Source of the DNA: CAYSAD01 sp964428955
Lineage (GTDB): Bacteria > Patescibacteriota > Saccharimonadia > Saccharimonadales > Saccharimonadaceae
Direction of reading: 5' to 3'
Assembly: GCA_964428955.1 (NCBI GenBank)
Contig: CAYSAD010000001.1
Location: 62,001-126,000 of the forward strand
DNA length: 64,000 nt
Numbering within the stretch: position 1 is the stretch's first letter; each line of letters opens with the position of its first letter. The notes under the pieces are model-generated. The model did no database searches. It had not been told where the DNA came from and saw only the letters and a list, made by a program, of their open reading frames with translations. The position numbers were made by a program, and so were the translations under genes. Positions 49,489 to 57,506 of this stretch are shown here, one piece after another.

Positions 49489-50861
49489 CAAAAATTGGCG
49501 TCACTTCAGGTGAAGCCCGTGTCGGCATCATCAAATCTTTGCGCGGTCTGATGGTTGAAGTCCAGATTTTAGGTGAGCGACCGGATTTCAAAGAACTCCT
49601 CATCGTCGAAGACTGCCCCGACATTTCACTGGAGGTCAGTTTCTTCAAAGCCGACACAGCGGTCTGTCTCAACCTCAATAATTCTCGGGGTCTGCGCTGC
49701 GGGCAGAAAGTCCGACGAAGTTTTACCAAAGTTACCGTGCCGGTCGGTGCTAAAACGATGGGCCGCGTTTTTGATGCACTTGGTGCGCCGCTCGACAATG
49801 GGCCAGCGCTAAATTCCGACCGTCGCCCGATTACCGAACCAACTGGTACCAAAAGCTACCGTGGTTCACAGAAACTTGAGCTGCTCGAGACCGGCCTGAA
49901 AGTCATCGACTTCATGACGCCATTCGTCAAGGGTCGAAAAATCGGTATCGTCGGTGGTGCCGGTGTTGGTAAAACAGTCTTGACGATGGAAATGATTCAC
50001 AACGTTACCAATAATGCTAAGAGTCTATCGATTTATTGTGGTGTTGGTGAGCGTATCCGTGAAGGTAACGAACTCTATGAAACCCTAAAAGAAACCGACG
50101 TCTTGAAAAATACCGTCATGTTCTTTGGCCAAATGGACTCCACGCCAGCCATCCGATCGATGGTTGGACCGGCTGCCGCTACAGCCGCGGAATATTTCCG
50201 CGACGAAGAAGGCCGCGACATCCTGTTTTTCGTCGATAATATTTACCGCCACGTCCAAGCTTTGACCGAACTGTCGACTAACGTTGGTCTGATTCCATCC
50301 GAGGGTGGCTACTCGCCATTGGTATTCTCGGAACTCCACCGCCTTCAGGACCGCCTCAGCTCGACCAAAAATGGTACGATTACTTCCGTCCAGGCCGTCT
50401 ATATCCCAGCTGACGATTTGAGCGACCCAGCCGTCCAAGCCATTTCCCAACAGCTCGATTCAGTCCTCGTGTTATCACGTGCCGTGGCTGAAACCGGCAT
50501 CCGACCAGCGGTCGACTTGCTTAAGACCACCAGCTCGCTCCTCACACCGCAAATCGTCGGTGAGCGGCATTACCGTCTGGCTGGCCGAGTACAAGCCATT
50601 ATCCAGAAGTACGACTCACTTAAGAATATCATCGCTATCGTCGGTGAGAACGAACTGTCTCCGGAAGATCGAGCCGACTACCAAAACGCTAAAAAATTGA
50701 TTGAATTTTTTTCGCAGAACTTCTCGGTCGCTGAACGCTTCAGTGGTCATCCGGGTGAATATTTCACGCTTGAACAAACCTTGTCTGGCATTGAGGCAAT
50801 TCTGGGCGAGAAGCCACCGGTTAAAAAAGCAGTGGATGATAAAGCAGACAAGAAGTCATGA
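49485..50861 (+). CDS. F1-ATPase beta-like catalytic subunit (divergent)
   Basis: 458 residues. Catalytic elements are kept: P-loop GGAGVGKT (157-164), GVGERIREGNELY with Glu189-Arg190, and Walker B LFFVDN with Asp251. Several conserved positions differ. The adenine-stacking Tyr of GIYPAVDPL is Arg340 (GIRPAVDLL), the FRFTQAGSEVSALLGR segment is replaced, and the DELSEED lever is ENELSPED (388-395). ATP hydrolysis is likely; synthesis is doubtful without a proton channel. Overlaps gamma and epsilon by four bases each. Confidence 0.92.
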   Translation: MTKIGVTSGEARVGIIKSLRGLMVEVQILGERPDFKELLIVEDCPDISLEVSFFKADTAVCLNLNNSRGLRCGQKVRRSFTKVTVPVGAKTMGRVFDALGAPLDNGPALNSDRRPITEPTGTKSYRGSQKLELLETGLKVIDFMTPFVKGRKIGIVGGAGVGKTVLTMEMIHNVTNNAKSLSIYCGVGERIREGNELYETLKETDVLKNTVMFFGQMDSTPAIRSMVGPAAATAAEYFRDEEGRDILFFVDNIYRHVQALTELSTNVGLIPSEGGYSPLVFSELHRLQDRLSSTKNGTITSVQAVYIPADDLSDPAVQAISQQLDSVLVLSRAVAETGIRPAVDLLKTTSSLLTPQIVGERHYRLAGRVQAIIQKYDSLKNIIAIVGENELSPEDRADYQNAKKLIEFFSQNFSVAERFSGHPGEYFTLEQTLSGIEAILGEKPPVKKAVDDKADKKS

Positions 50862-51121
50862 AAAAAACTGACCAGCCGTCAATCTTGAATGTCGTCGCCA
50901 GAGCGCCCTTTCACGTCTATTTCGAAGGGGCAGCCCAATCTATTAGCGCCAGTAATCGTATTGGAGACTTTGCGATTCTGCCTGGTCACGCCGACTTTTT
51001 TTCCATCTTGAACCCCGGTGAAGTCTCAATTGAAACTGGCGACAAGCCAGTCAACTTTTCCATTTCATCTGGCATCATGACGGTGCGCGACAATCAGGTA
51101 CTGCTGTTCGTCAATGTATGA
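50858..51121 (+). CDS. F1-ATPase epsilon-like subunit, beta-sandwich only
   Basis: 87 residues that match the N-terminal beta sandwich of epsilon (ARAPFHVYFEGAAQSISASN, GDFAILPGHADFFSIL, NPGEVSI). The C-terminal helical domain that inhibits F1 in many bacteria is absent. Last gene of the cluster. Confidence 0.88.
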   Translation: MKKTDQPSILNVVARAPFHVYFEGAAQSISASNRIGDFAILPGHADFFSILNPGEVSIETGDKPVNFSISSGIMTVRDNQVLLFVNV

Positions 51122-51123
51122 TC

Positions 51124-52140
51124 TCATTGCATCACGATGTAATCGAACGCATAGCCGCCAGGTGACAGCGAACTGCTGGTACCGATACTAAAACCACTTG
51201 CGCTGCGATTAACATAGACTGTTACGCCGCGTCCTACTGAGGTAACAACGACGTGTGGTGTGCTGCTGTAGTTATTACGAAAACTGACGTAGGCCATAGT
51301 GCCGGCACTGGCTCCAGCTCCAGCGTTAGCTGCCACCGTGCCAGAAATATCATTGCCGCTAATAGAAACTGAACCGTTACTACCGAGTGCCGAACCGCGA
51401 CTGACGCCAGGTGCCGAACCACGGGTCATAACATGGCCACCGATAGTCAAACTGGCATCCGAAGTTAAACTACTGGCATGAAATTGACGGGCTGAAAGCG
51501 TCCCGCCAACCGCTAAATTGCCAGCTACGTTGAGGTTATTGTTGACCGTTAGCAGCCGACTCATCGTCACCGCACCTTGGAAACGCGCCACGCCGGCCAC
51601 CGCCAAATCTTTACGTAAATTCAAATTGGAAATCGTGCCGTCGCCATTGACATTGAATTGTTGTAGGTTAACCTTACCGGCTTTTAATTGAGCGAAGCTG
51701 GCCTGCGCGGCCGATAGCTCGCTATTAAGCGTCAATTTACCAGCGATACTAACATCATCACTAAGGGTTACTTTACCTTTGAACTGGGCATCCGGCCCGA
51801 CGACCAACTCCGTACCAGTTGTGTCGACTGGGTTACGACTAACGCCCAGTTGATCGAGCACATCTGTATTGATAGTGACACTATCTTTAGCCTTTTTTAC
51901 TTCGGCCTCGGTTTGGCCGCGCAGCACGAACGCAATCACGCCGACGTTGAGCGCCAATATACCAATAACGACCACCGAACCGATGAACGTCGCCTTGTGG
52001 CTAGGCCGATAAGTTAGACGACGGCGCGGCTTAGTATTCGCGGCTTTTTGGGTGGTAGCAGCCGGCTCAGTTTCATCAGACTGCACTTTCAAAACTTGCG
52101 GTTTCGGTGGTTCGTTAGATTTTTTTTCGGCGTCAGTCAT
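51124..52140 (-). CDS. Membrane-anchored beta-repeat surface protein
   Basis: 338 residues: a polar cytoplasmic tail (1-48), one helix (about 50-72), a coiled-coil-like stalk, and about 110 residues of short beta repeats (xGxLxLNSxL, VNNNLNVAGNLAVGG and the like). A C-terminal beta domain starting near ISGTVAANAGAGASAGTMAY and ending GGYAFDYIVMQ follows. The architecture resembles trimeric fibre/adhesin proteins, and its repeats resemble those in the giant protein downstream. It converges on the ATPase operon with a two-base gap. Confidence 0.78.
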   Translation of the reverse strand: MTDAEKKSNEPPKPQVLKVQSDETEPAATTQKAANTKPRRRLTYRPSHKATFIGSVVVIGILALNVGVIAFVLRGQTEAEVKKAKDSVTINTDVLDQLGVSRNPVDTTGTELVVGPDAQFKGKVTLSDDVSIAGKLTLNSELSAAQASFAQLKAGKVNLQQFNVNGDGTISNLNLRKDLAVAGVARFQGAVTMSRLLTVNNNLNVAGNLAVGGTLSARQFHASSLTSDASLTIGGHVMTRGSAPGVSRGSALGSNGSVSISGNDISGTVAANAGAGASAGTMAYVSFRNNYSSTPHVVVTSVGRGVTVYVNRSASGFSIGTSSSLSPGGYAFDYIVMQ

Positions 52141-52253
52141 TGTTTATGTTTTCTTTCTTGCCTGCATTATAACCCGGAAGTAGCCGCCGAGCAATCGGTG
52201 TGCGAGCCACAACGGCGCTTGCAATAACTACTGTCTTCATAAACAATAGAAGT

Positions 52254-52979
52254 ATGTCGAATCGGGTAATGAGTTTTGTAGGGGCGTGTTTGCTTATTGT
52301 AAGTTGTTTGCTTTGCCAGCCCGTCCAAGCGGAGCCGCTCTCGTCGCCAAACTATCGTTTTGACGAAAGTGTTCTGGGTGCTGGCGGCTCAATCCAGTCC
52401 AGCTCCAATAACTTCCAATCGCGCAGTTCGGCCGGCGATTTAGGGGTCGGCAACTCATCATCCTCCAATTTTCAAGTGGAAGCTGGTTCAGTAACTCCAA
52501 AGAGCCCATATCTCTCATTTAGTGTCGATACCAGTGGCAGTAACCTTGGTGATTTCAGTTCGGCGAACGCTGCTATGGCAACCTCCACGTTCTCCGTCAT
52601 CAATTACACCAGTTATGGTTACGTCGTCCAGATTGTCGGTGACACGCCGACAAGCAGTGGCCATACTATACCAGCCATGACCAGCACCAGCTTATCGACG
52701 CCTGGTGTTGAACAATTTGGCATTAATCTAGCCAATAACAATTCACCTCAGAATATTGGAGCCGACCCCGACAACGGTGAATTCGGCTTCGGCCAAGCCG
52801 CTCCTAATTACGCAGTCGCCGATCATTACCGTTATGTCAGTGGCGAAACCATCGCCAAAGCGCCGAAAAGTTCAGGTGAGACTACCTACACGATTAGTTA
52901 TATGGTCAACGTAGCCGCCTTAACGCCAGGCGGTCAGTACACCAGCAAACAAACACTCATTGTCACCGGTACATATTAA
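52254..52979 (+). CDS. Secreted WxL-like surface protein
   Basis: 241 residues from the ATG at 52254: a signal peptide ending PVQAE, a Ser/Asn-rich N-part, and a C-terminal beta domain. The repeat-like pattern STFSVINYTSYGYVVQIVG...GVEQFGINLANN recurs in the two paralogues that follow (SQMAASTNAGSGYAITVNG...GLSQFGMNLKLN). No LPxTG or membrane anchor is seen, so attachment must be non-covalent, perhaps through the DUF916-like protein encoded nearby. Confidence 0.75.
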   Translation: MSNRVMSFVGACLLIVSCLLCQPVQAEPLSSPNYRFDESVLGAGGSIQSSSNNFQSRSSAGDLGVGNSSSSNFQVEAGSVTPKSPYLSFSVDTSGSNLGDFSSANAAMATSTFSVINYTSYGYVVQIVGDTPTSSGHTIPAMTSTSLSTPGVEQFGINLANNNSPQNIGADPDNGEFGFGQAAPNYAVADHYRYVSGETIAKAPKSSGETTYTISYMVNVAALTPGGQYTSKQTLIVTGTY

Positions 52980-53003
52980 GTCACAAAAAGATTGTTATTT
53001 TTG

Positions 53004-53032
53004 TTGACAAGCTATATTGCTCGTGCTATTCT
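53004..53032 (+). promoter_or_regulatory. Promoter of the first surface paralogue
   Basis: TTGACA (53004-53009), 17 bp, TATTCT (53027-53032) with TGC before the -10. Leader of about 26 bases without a Shine-Dalgarno. Confidence 0.75.
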
Positions 53033-53064
53033 TCACTCAAGTAGACACTTAAAATCAAATAAAA

Positions 53065-54204
53065 ATGAAGAGCAAGATGAAAACACACCACAAAAATCCT
53101 ATTATCTTGAAGTTATCGGCTATCGTCGTACTGGTTGCATCACTTTTGCTGCCAGTCATTACGCCACAGTCAGCTTCAGCCAGTCAAATTACCGTCCGCA
53201 GTCTCAAGCTAATAGCTGGAAGTACCAACGATGGTGGTTCGAAAGCAACTGGGCTCGTTAATCACTTGTTTACCTTCACCGTCCCGAGTGGCGACAACGT
53301 CGGCTCAATCCAGTTCAAATACTGTACGACAGCCGATATCGCTAACTGTGTCACGCCAATCGGTCTCGATACCACCGGCGCCACCCTCAATAGCCAATCT
53401 GGCGCCCAAGGCTTCACGATGGTTAACGCCACGAATGGCGCGCCTTACCTGACCCGAGCTGCCGCTAGCGTTACTCCAGGTGTCTTATCTTACCAACTCA
53501 ACGACATTACCAACCCGACCGCTACTAACACGCCGTTCTACGTCGCTATTGCGACCTACGGAAGTACCGATGCGACTGGCCTAGCAGTCGACAAAGGCAC
53601 GGTTGCCGCTAGTACTGCTAATCAGATTCAACTCTCAGGAACCATGCCCGAATCACTTGTCTTTTGTACTGGTGCGACGGTTGGCAAAACCGGTGGTGTA
53701 CCAGACTGTTCAACAGCTACTTTAGGTGCGGTCAACTTTAACCAGATTTTCTCACCAACCGATACCTCTACCGCTCACTCGCAAATGGCCGCCTCAACCA
53801 ACGCTGGTTCCGGCTATGCCATTACGGTGAATGGGCCGACTATGACCTCCGGACTCAATACGATTACCGGCATGAACACGATGGCTCCGATTACCCACGG
53901 CCTAAGCCAATTCGGCATGAATCTCAAGCTTAATACCACCGCTACTTCGACCGTACCGGTCGGTGCCGAAGTCGACGTACTTCCTAACGGTACGAACTAT
54001 CGTGGCCAAGCGGCAGCTGGTTACGACACTGTTGATAACTTCAAATTTACCAACGGTGATCCAGTTGCTAAGAGCGACAACGGCGGCGCCGGCGGAACTG
54101 ACTCGCAGATTTTCACTGCTTCATACATCGTTAACGTACCTGGTAGTCAGCCAGCCGGTACCTACACCACGACACTCACTTACATCTGTACCCCAACCTT
54201 CTAA
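53065..54204 (+). CDS. Secreted surface protein, paralogue 1
   Basis: 379 residues: a signal peptide (to about residue 42, ending SASAS), an N-terminal beta domain (ITVRSLKLIAG, VNHLFTFTVPSGDNVGSIQF), a linker with TMPESLVFCTGATVG, and the C-terminal domain shared with the preceding gene, ending GTYTTTLTYICTPTF. Cysteines are paired (CTTADIANC, CTGA...DCSTAT) and may be oxidised by the DsbA-like protein. It is a tandem duplicate of the next gene. Confidence 0.82.
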   Translation: MKSKMKTHHKNPIILKLSAIVVLVASLLLPVITPQSASASQITVRSLKLIAGSTNDGGSKATGLVNHLFTFTVPSGDNVGSIQFKYCTTADIANCVTPIGLDTTGATLNSQSGAQGFTMVNATNGAPYLTRAAASVTPGVLSYQLNDITNPTATNTPFYVAIATYGSTDATGLAVDKGTVAASTANQIQLSGTMPESLVFCTGATVGKTGGVPDCSTATLGAVNFNQIFSPTDTSTAHSQMAASTNAGSGYAITVNGPTMTSGLNTITGMNTMAPITHGLSQFGMNLKLNTTATSTVPVGAEVDVLPNGTNYRGQAAAGYDTVDNFKFTNGDPVAKSDNGGAGGTDSQIFTASYIVNVPGSQPAGTYTTTLTYICTPTF

Positions 54205-54219
54205 ACCTTAGTCAGTAAA

Positions 54220-54249
54220 TTGACGCGTACTTCCCCCTCATGCTAAAAT
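54220..54249 (+). promoter_or_regulatory. Promoter of the second surface paralogue, leaderless
   Basis: TTGACG (54220-54225), 18 bp, TGC-TAAAAT (-10 at 54244-54249). The ATG follows after six bases. Confidence 0.7.
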
Positions 54250-54255
54250 TTTTAC

Positions 54256-55389
54256 ATGAGCACGAGGGGGAGCGAACGCAAGGGCGTTAACGTAAAGTTA
54301 ATCGCCCTGTGTCTACTGTTAACAGTAGCGTCGCTTGGGTTGAGTCTTCGCCCACAAAACGTCCAGGCCGACCAAATCACGGTTCGGAGTCTCACATTAG
54401 TCGCCGGTCCGGACGATGGCGGATCAAAACCTGGCGGTCTGGTTAACCACTTGTTTAACTTTACAGTGCCAAGCGGTACCAGTATTGGTTCGATCCAATT
54501 CCTCTACTGCACCACAGCGGGCGGTACCTGTAATACACCGGGCGATTTATCGACTACCAGCGCCACGTTGTCTTCACAAAACGGTGCAACCGGCTTCACG
54601 ATGGTTAACACTACAAATGGTGCGCCTTACCTGACCCGGCCGGCAGCGGTGATTACCGGTGGTACGCAACTGACCTATCAGCTCAATACCATTACAAACC
54701 CGTCTGCAGCAAATAAGAGCTTCTACGTCCGCATTTCAACCTTTGCTAGCACCGATACCACCGGCTTACCGACCGATCAAGGTACGGTTGCCGCCAGTAC
54801 TGCTAACCAAATCGTCGTCTCTGGTACGATGCCCGAATCGCTTATTTTCTGCACTGGTGCGACGATTGGGACAACCAGTGGTATCCCCGATTGCAGCACA
54901 GCTACTCTCGGTGCGGTCAACTTCAACCAACAATTCTCACCAACCACCACTGCCACCGCTACTTCGCAGATGGCCGCCTCCACCAACGCCGCTGGGGGGT
55001 ATAGTATCACCGTTAACGGCCCGACACTGACATCCGGACTCAATTCCATTCCCGCGCTTACGTCCAGTTCGGGCAGTATTCACGGCATGGGACAATTCGG
55101 ACTGAATCTCAAGGCTAATACCAGCTTAACCTCACCTACGCCGGTCGGTATCGAAGTAACGCCAGGGGCGGATGGCGGACAGTTGAAAGGTCAGGCTGCC
55201 GCAGGGTATAATGTGATAGATAGCTTCAAGTTCAATAGTGGTGACAGTGTCGCTAACAGTGCTGACGGTGGTGCCGGGCCAACCAACGCCCAGATCTTCA
55301 CCGCCTCGTACATAGCCAACGTCCCAGGTAGTCAGCCAGCTGGAACCTATACCTCAACATTAACCTATATTTGTACGGCAACGTTCTAA
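54256..55389 (+). CDS. Secreted surface protein, paralogue 2
   Basis: 377 residues, clearly homologous along its length to the preceding gene (SLTLVAGPDDGGSKPGGLVN against SLKLIAGSTNDGGSKATGLV; GTMPESLIFCTGATIG in both; same C-terminus TYICTATF). The signal peptide ends NVQAD. Its own promoter implies a leaderless message, while the first paralogue has a leader. This suggests the duplicates are expressed separately. Confidence 0.82.
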   Translation: MSTRGSERKGVNVKLIALCLLLTVASLGLSLRPQNVQADQITVRSLTLVAGPDDGGSKPGGLVNHLFNFTVPSGTSIGSIQFLYCTTAGGTCNTPGDLSTTSATLSSQNGATGFTMVNTTNGAPYLTRPAAVITGGTQLTYQLNTITNPSAANKSFYVRISTFASTDTTGLPTDQGTVAASTANQIVVSGTMPESLIFCTGATIGTTSGIPDCSTATLGAVNFNQQFSPTTTATATSQMAASTNAAGGYSITVNGPTLTSGLNSIPALTSSSGSIHGMGQFGLNLKANTSLTSPTPVGIEVTPGADGGQLKGQAAAGYNVIDSFKFNSGDSVANSADGGAGPTNAQIFTASYIANVPGSQPAGTYTSTLTYICTATF

Positions 55390-55391
55390 CT

Positions 55392-56387
55392 ATGAAAAAA
55401 AATATTCCTCTTACTCTCAAAATACTCAGTTTCCTGCCTCTGGCAGCACTGGTTTGCTTTATGACAATGAATACCGTTAATGCCGCACCTGTCAAAGGTA
55501 GTGGTCAAGCGCTAGAAATTGCTCCGCCGGTCCTCAATTTAAGTGCCGACCCGGGTGACGTTATCCATACGAAGATCAACCTGCGTGATATCTCGAACGT
55601 TAACTTGATCGTGGTCGGCCAGGTTAACGACTTCACAGCTGGTGGCGAGGATGGCACGCCAAAAATACTAACAGACGGCGAAACCACCGAATATTCGATC
55701 AAGTCGTGGGTGACAGCTTTGCCGACGCTCAATCTCAAGCCGCATGAAGTCAGGACTTTGCCAATTACCATTGTTATTCCGGCCAATGCCGCGCCAGGTG
55801 GTTACTACGGTACTATTCGCTTTACCGCTAGCGCACCTGACATCAAAGGTACGGGGGTTGCCCTGTCAGCCAGTCTTGGGTCACTAGTACTCCTGCGAGT
55901 TAATGGTGATGCACACGAAAACATGTCAATCGAAAGCTTCACAGCCAATAAAAACAACAAGACCGGTTGGCTATTTGAATCGGCGCCGCTTCAGTTCAAT
56001 CAACGGCTTAAAAACAATGGTAACGTCTTTGAAAAACCGTCCGGTTTGGTAACGGTTACCGATATGTTTGGCAAAACGGTCGCTACGTTACCGATTAACC
56101 AACCGCCGAGCAACGTTCTGCCACAAAGTGTTCGTAAATTCACCGAAAATCTCGACAGCAGCGTCATCGGCAACAAATTCTTATTCGGTCACTACACAGC
56201 TAACTTAAGCGTCAAATACGGCGCCAACAACCAAGAACTGACCTCAAAAATTAGTTTTTGGGTAATTCCATACAAACTGATCCTGGCCATTATCATTATC
56301 GCGATTATCGGCTTCTTCTTCCTGCGCCGCCTAATTAAACGCTACAATCGCCACATCATCGCCCAAGCCAAAAAGTCAAAGCGTTAA
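55392..56387 (+). CDS. DUF916-like surface protein with C-terminal anchor
   Basis: 331 residues from the ATG at 55392. It has a signal peptide (ending TVNAA), then the DUF916/WxL-binding-like beta domain (QALEIAPPVLNLSADPGDVI, KSWVTALPTLNLKPHEVRTL, GGYYGTIRF). A second beta domain, a membrane helix (about 300-320) and a long basic tail (RRLIKRYNRHIIAQAKKSKR) follow. In Gram-positive WxL loci such proteins dock WxL surface proteins to the cell; the neighbours here fit that picture by analogy. Confidence 0.82.
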   Translation: MKKNIPLTLKILSFLPLAALVCFMTMNTVNAAPVKGSGQALEIAPPVLNLSADPGDVIHTKINLRDISNVNLIVVGQVNDFTAGGEDGTPKILTDGETTEYSIKSWVTALPTLNLKPHEVRTLPITIVIPANAAPGGYYGTIRFTASAPDIKGTGVALSASLGSLVLLRVNGDAHENMSIESFTANKNNKTGWLFESAPLQFNQRLKNNGNVFEKPSGLVTVTDMFGKTVATLPINQPPSNVLPQSVRKFTENLDSSVIGNKFLFGHYTANLSVKYGANNQELTSKISFWVIPYKLILAIIIIAIIGFFFLRRLIKRYNRHIIAQAKKSKR

Positions 56388-56412
56388 TCGTTTCGTCGCC
56401 ACTGTAAAAACC

Positions 56413-56421
56413 TGGTATAAT
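56413..56421 (+). promoter_or_regulatory. Extended -10 of the PKD protein gene, leaderless
   Basis: TGG-TATAAT ending seven bases before the ATG at 56429. Confidence 0.65.
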
Positions 56422-56428
56422 ATTGCTA

Positions 56429-57385
56429 ATGGCAAAAAAAACAAAAATAATTCCGCGCCACCACACTGGTCGACTCCGCCCCCATGAACACACCTCGTAT
56501 GTTTTGTTGGCGTTACTACTTCTGATCGTCGGCTTTCCGCTTAGCTTTTTTACCGTCAATGCTGTCAGCCCGCCACCGCAAGCCAGTTCAGTTAGCCTAA
56601 GTGGAGTCGTTGCCGGCAAACCACCCGCCAAACCAGCGACCATTGACGTGCCCAGTAGTGGCCAACACTTCAGTACAACACCGGTGACGATTTCTGGTAC
56701 TTGTCCGGAAAACACACTGGTCGAGATATTCAAGAACAAGATTTTTGCCGGTTCAACTCCTTGCAACTCAAACAAAACCTACTCAGTAAAAGTTGATCTG
56801 ATGATTGGGAAGAATACCTTGACGGCCATCGTCTACGACGCACTCAACCAAGCTGGTCCGACCTCAAATAGCGTCATTGTGTACTATGATGCTCTGCCGC
56901 CGCAAAGTGCGCCGTCGGCTTCCTTTGATTTCGGTGGCGACCAGTTACTCCTCAATACCGACGCGGTTTTCCGCGGGACATTCCCCGACCAAGAAATGAA
57001 TATGCCGATTGACATCATTGGCGGCTCATCACCCTACGCTATTACTATCGACTGGGGTGATTCCACCAGTAAGACCGTTCCGAGAGCTAATAACAGCAGC
57101 TTCGATGTCGGTCATATTTACAAAAAACCCGGTACCTACCAAATTTCCATCCAGGCTACTGACGGTAAAGACCAAGTCGCCTTTCTGACGGTCGCTGCTA
57201 TCGTCAATGGCCAGCCCGAGGCTGCAACAGCTACCAGTACAACTGGAGGTAATTTCAAAATGAACGAACTGCTGATGCTCTGGCCCCTCTATACCAGTAC
57301 CGTTGCCATCGTGATTAGTTTCTGGCTTGGCGAACAGCGCGAGAAAAAATTGTTACTTCAGCGCGGCCAATTCGTTACCTCCTAG
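56429..57385 (+). CDS. PKD-domain surface protein
   Basis: 318 residues. A helix near 27-47 is a signal anchor. Residues about 70-150 form an Ig-like domain (SGTCPENTLVEIFKNKIFAG, YDALNQAGPTSNSVIVYYD). Residues about 170-265 form a PKD domain with the usual WGDSTSKTV and YKKPGTYQISIQATDG. A C-terminal helix (about 285-303) is a second anchor. It is probably a cell-wall linker in the surface locus. Confidence 0.82.
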   Translation: MAKKTKIIPRHHTGRLRPHEHTSYVLLALLLLIVGFPLSFFTVNAVSPPPQASSVSLSGVVAGKPPAKPATIDVPSSGQHFSTTPVTISGTCPENTLVEIFKNKIFAGSTPCNSNKTYSVKVDLMIGKNTLTAIVYDALNQAGPTSNSVIVYYDALPPQSAPSASFDFGGDQLLLNTDAVFRGTFPDQEMNMPIDIIGGSSPYAITIDWGDSTSKTVPRANNSSFDVGHIYKKPGTYQISIQATDGKDQVAFLTVAAIVNGQPEAATATSTTGGNFKMNELLMLWPLYTSTVAIVISFWLGEQREKKLLLQRGQFVTS

Positions 57386-57506
57386 CTCCCACCCCTGAAT
57401 TACTAGCTTGTAAAAAATGGGTTTACCCTTTATGCTTATAGGTAAGGTAAAGCATTATGTGTGAGGACACAGCTAACGCCATAATCGGGTAGAAGACAAA
57501 CATTGG

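Noticed and set aside
45183..51121. Ordinary proton-translocating ATP synthase operon
   Set aside because: No subunit a gene, no normal subunit c, and the c-like hairpin has no ion-binding carboxylate.
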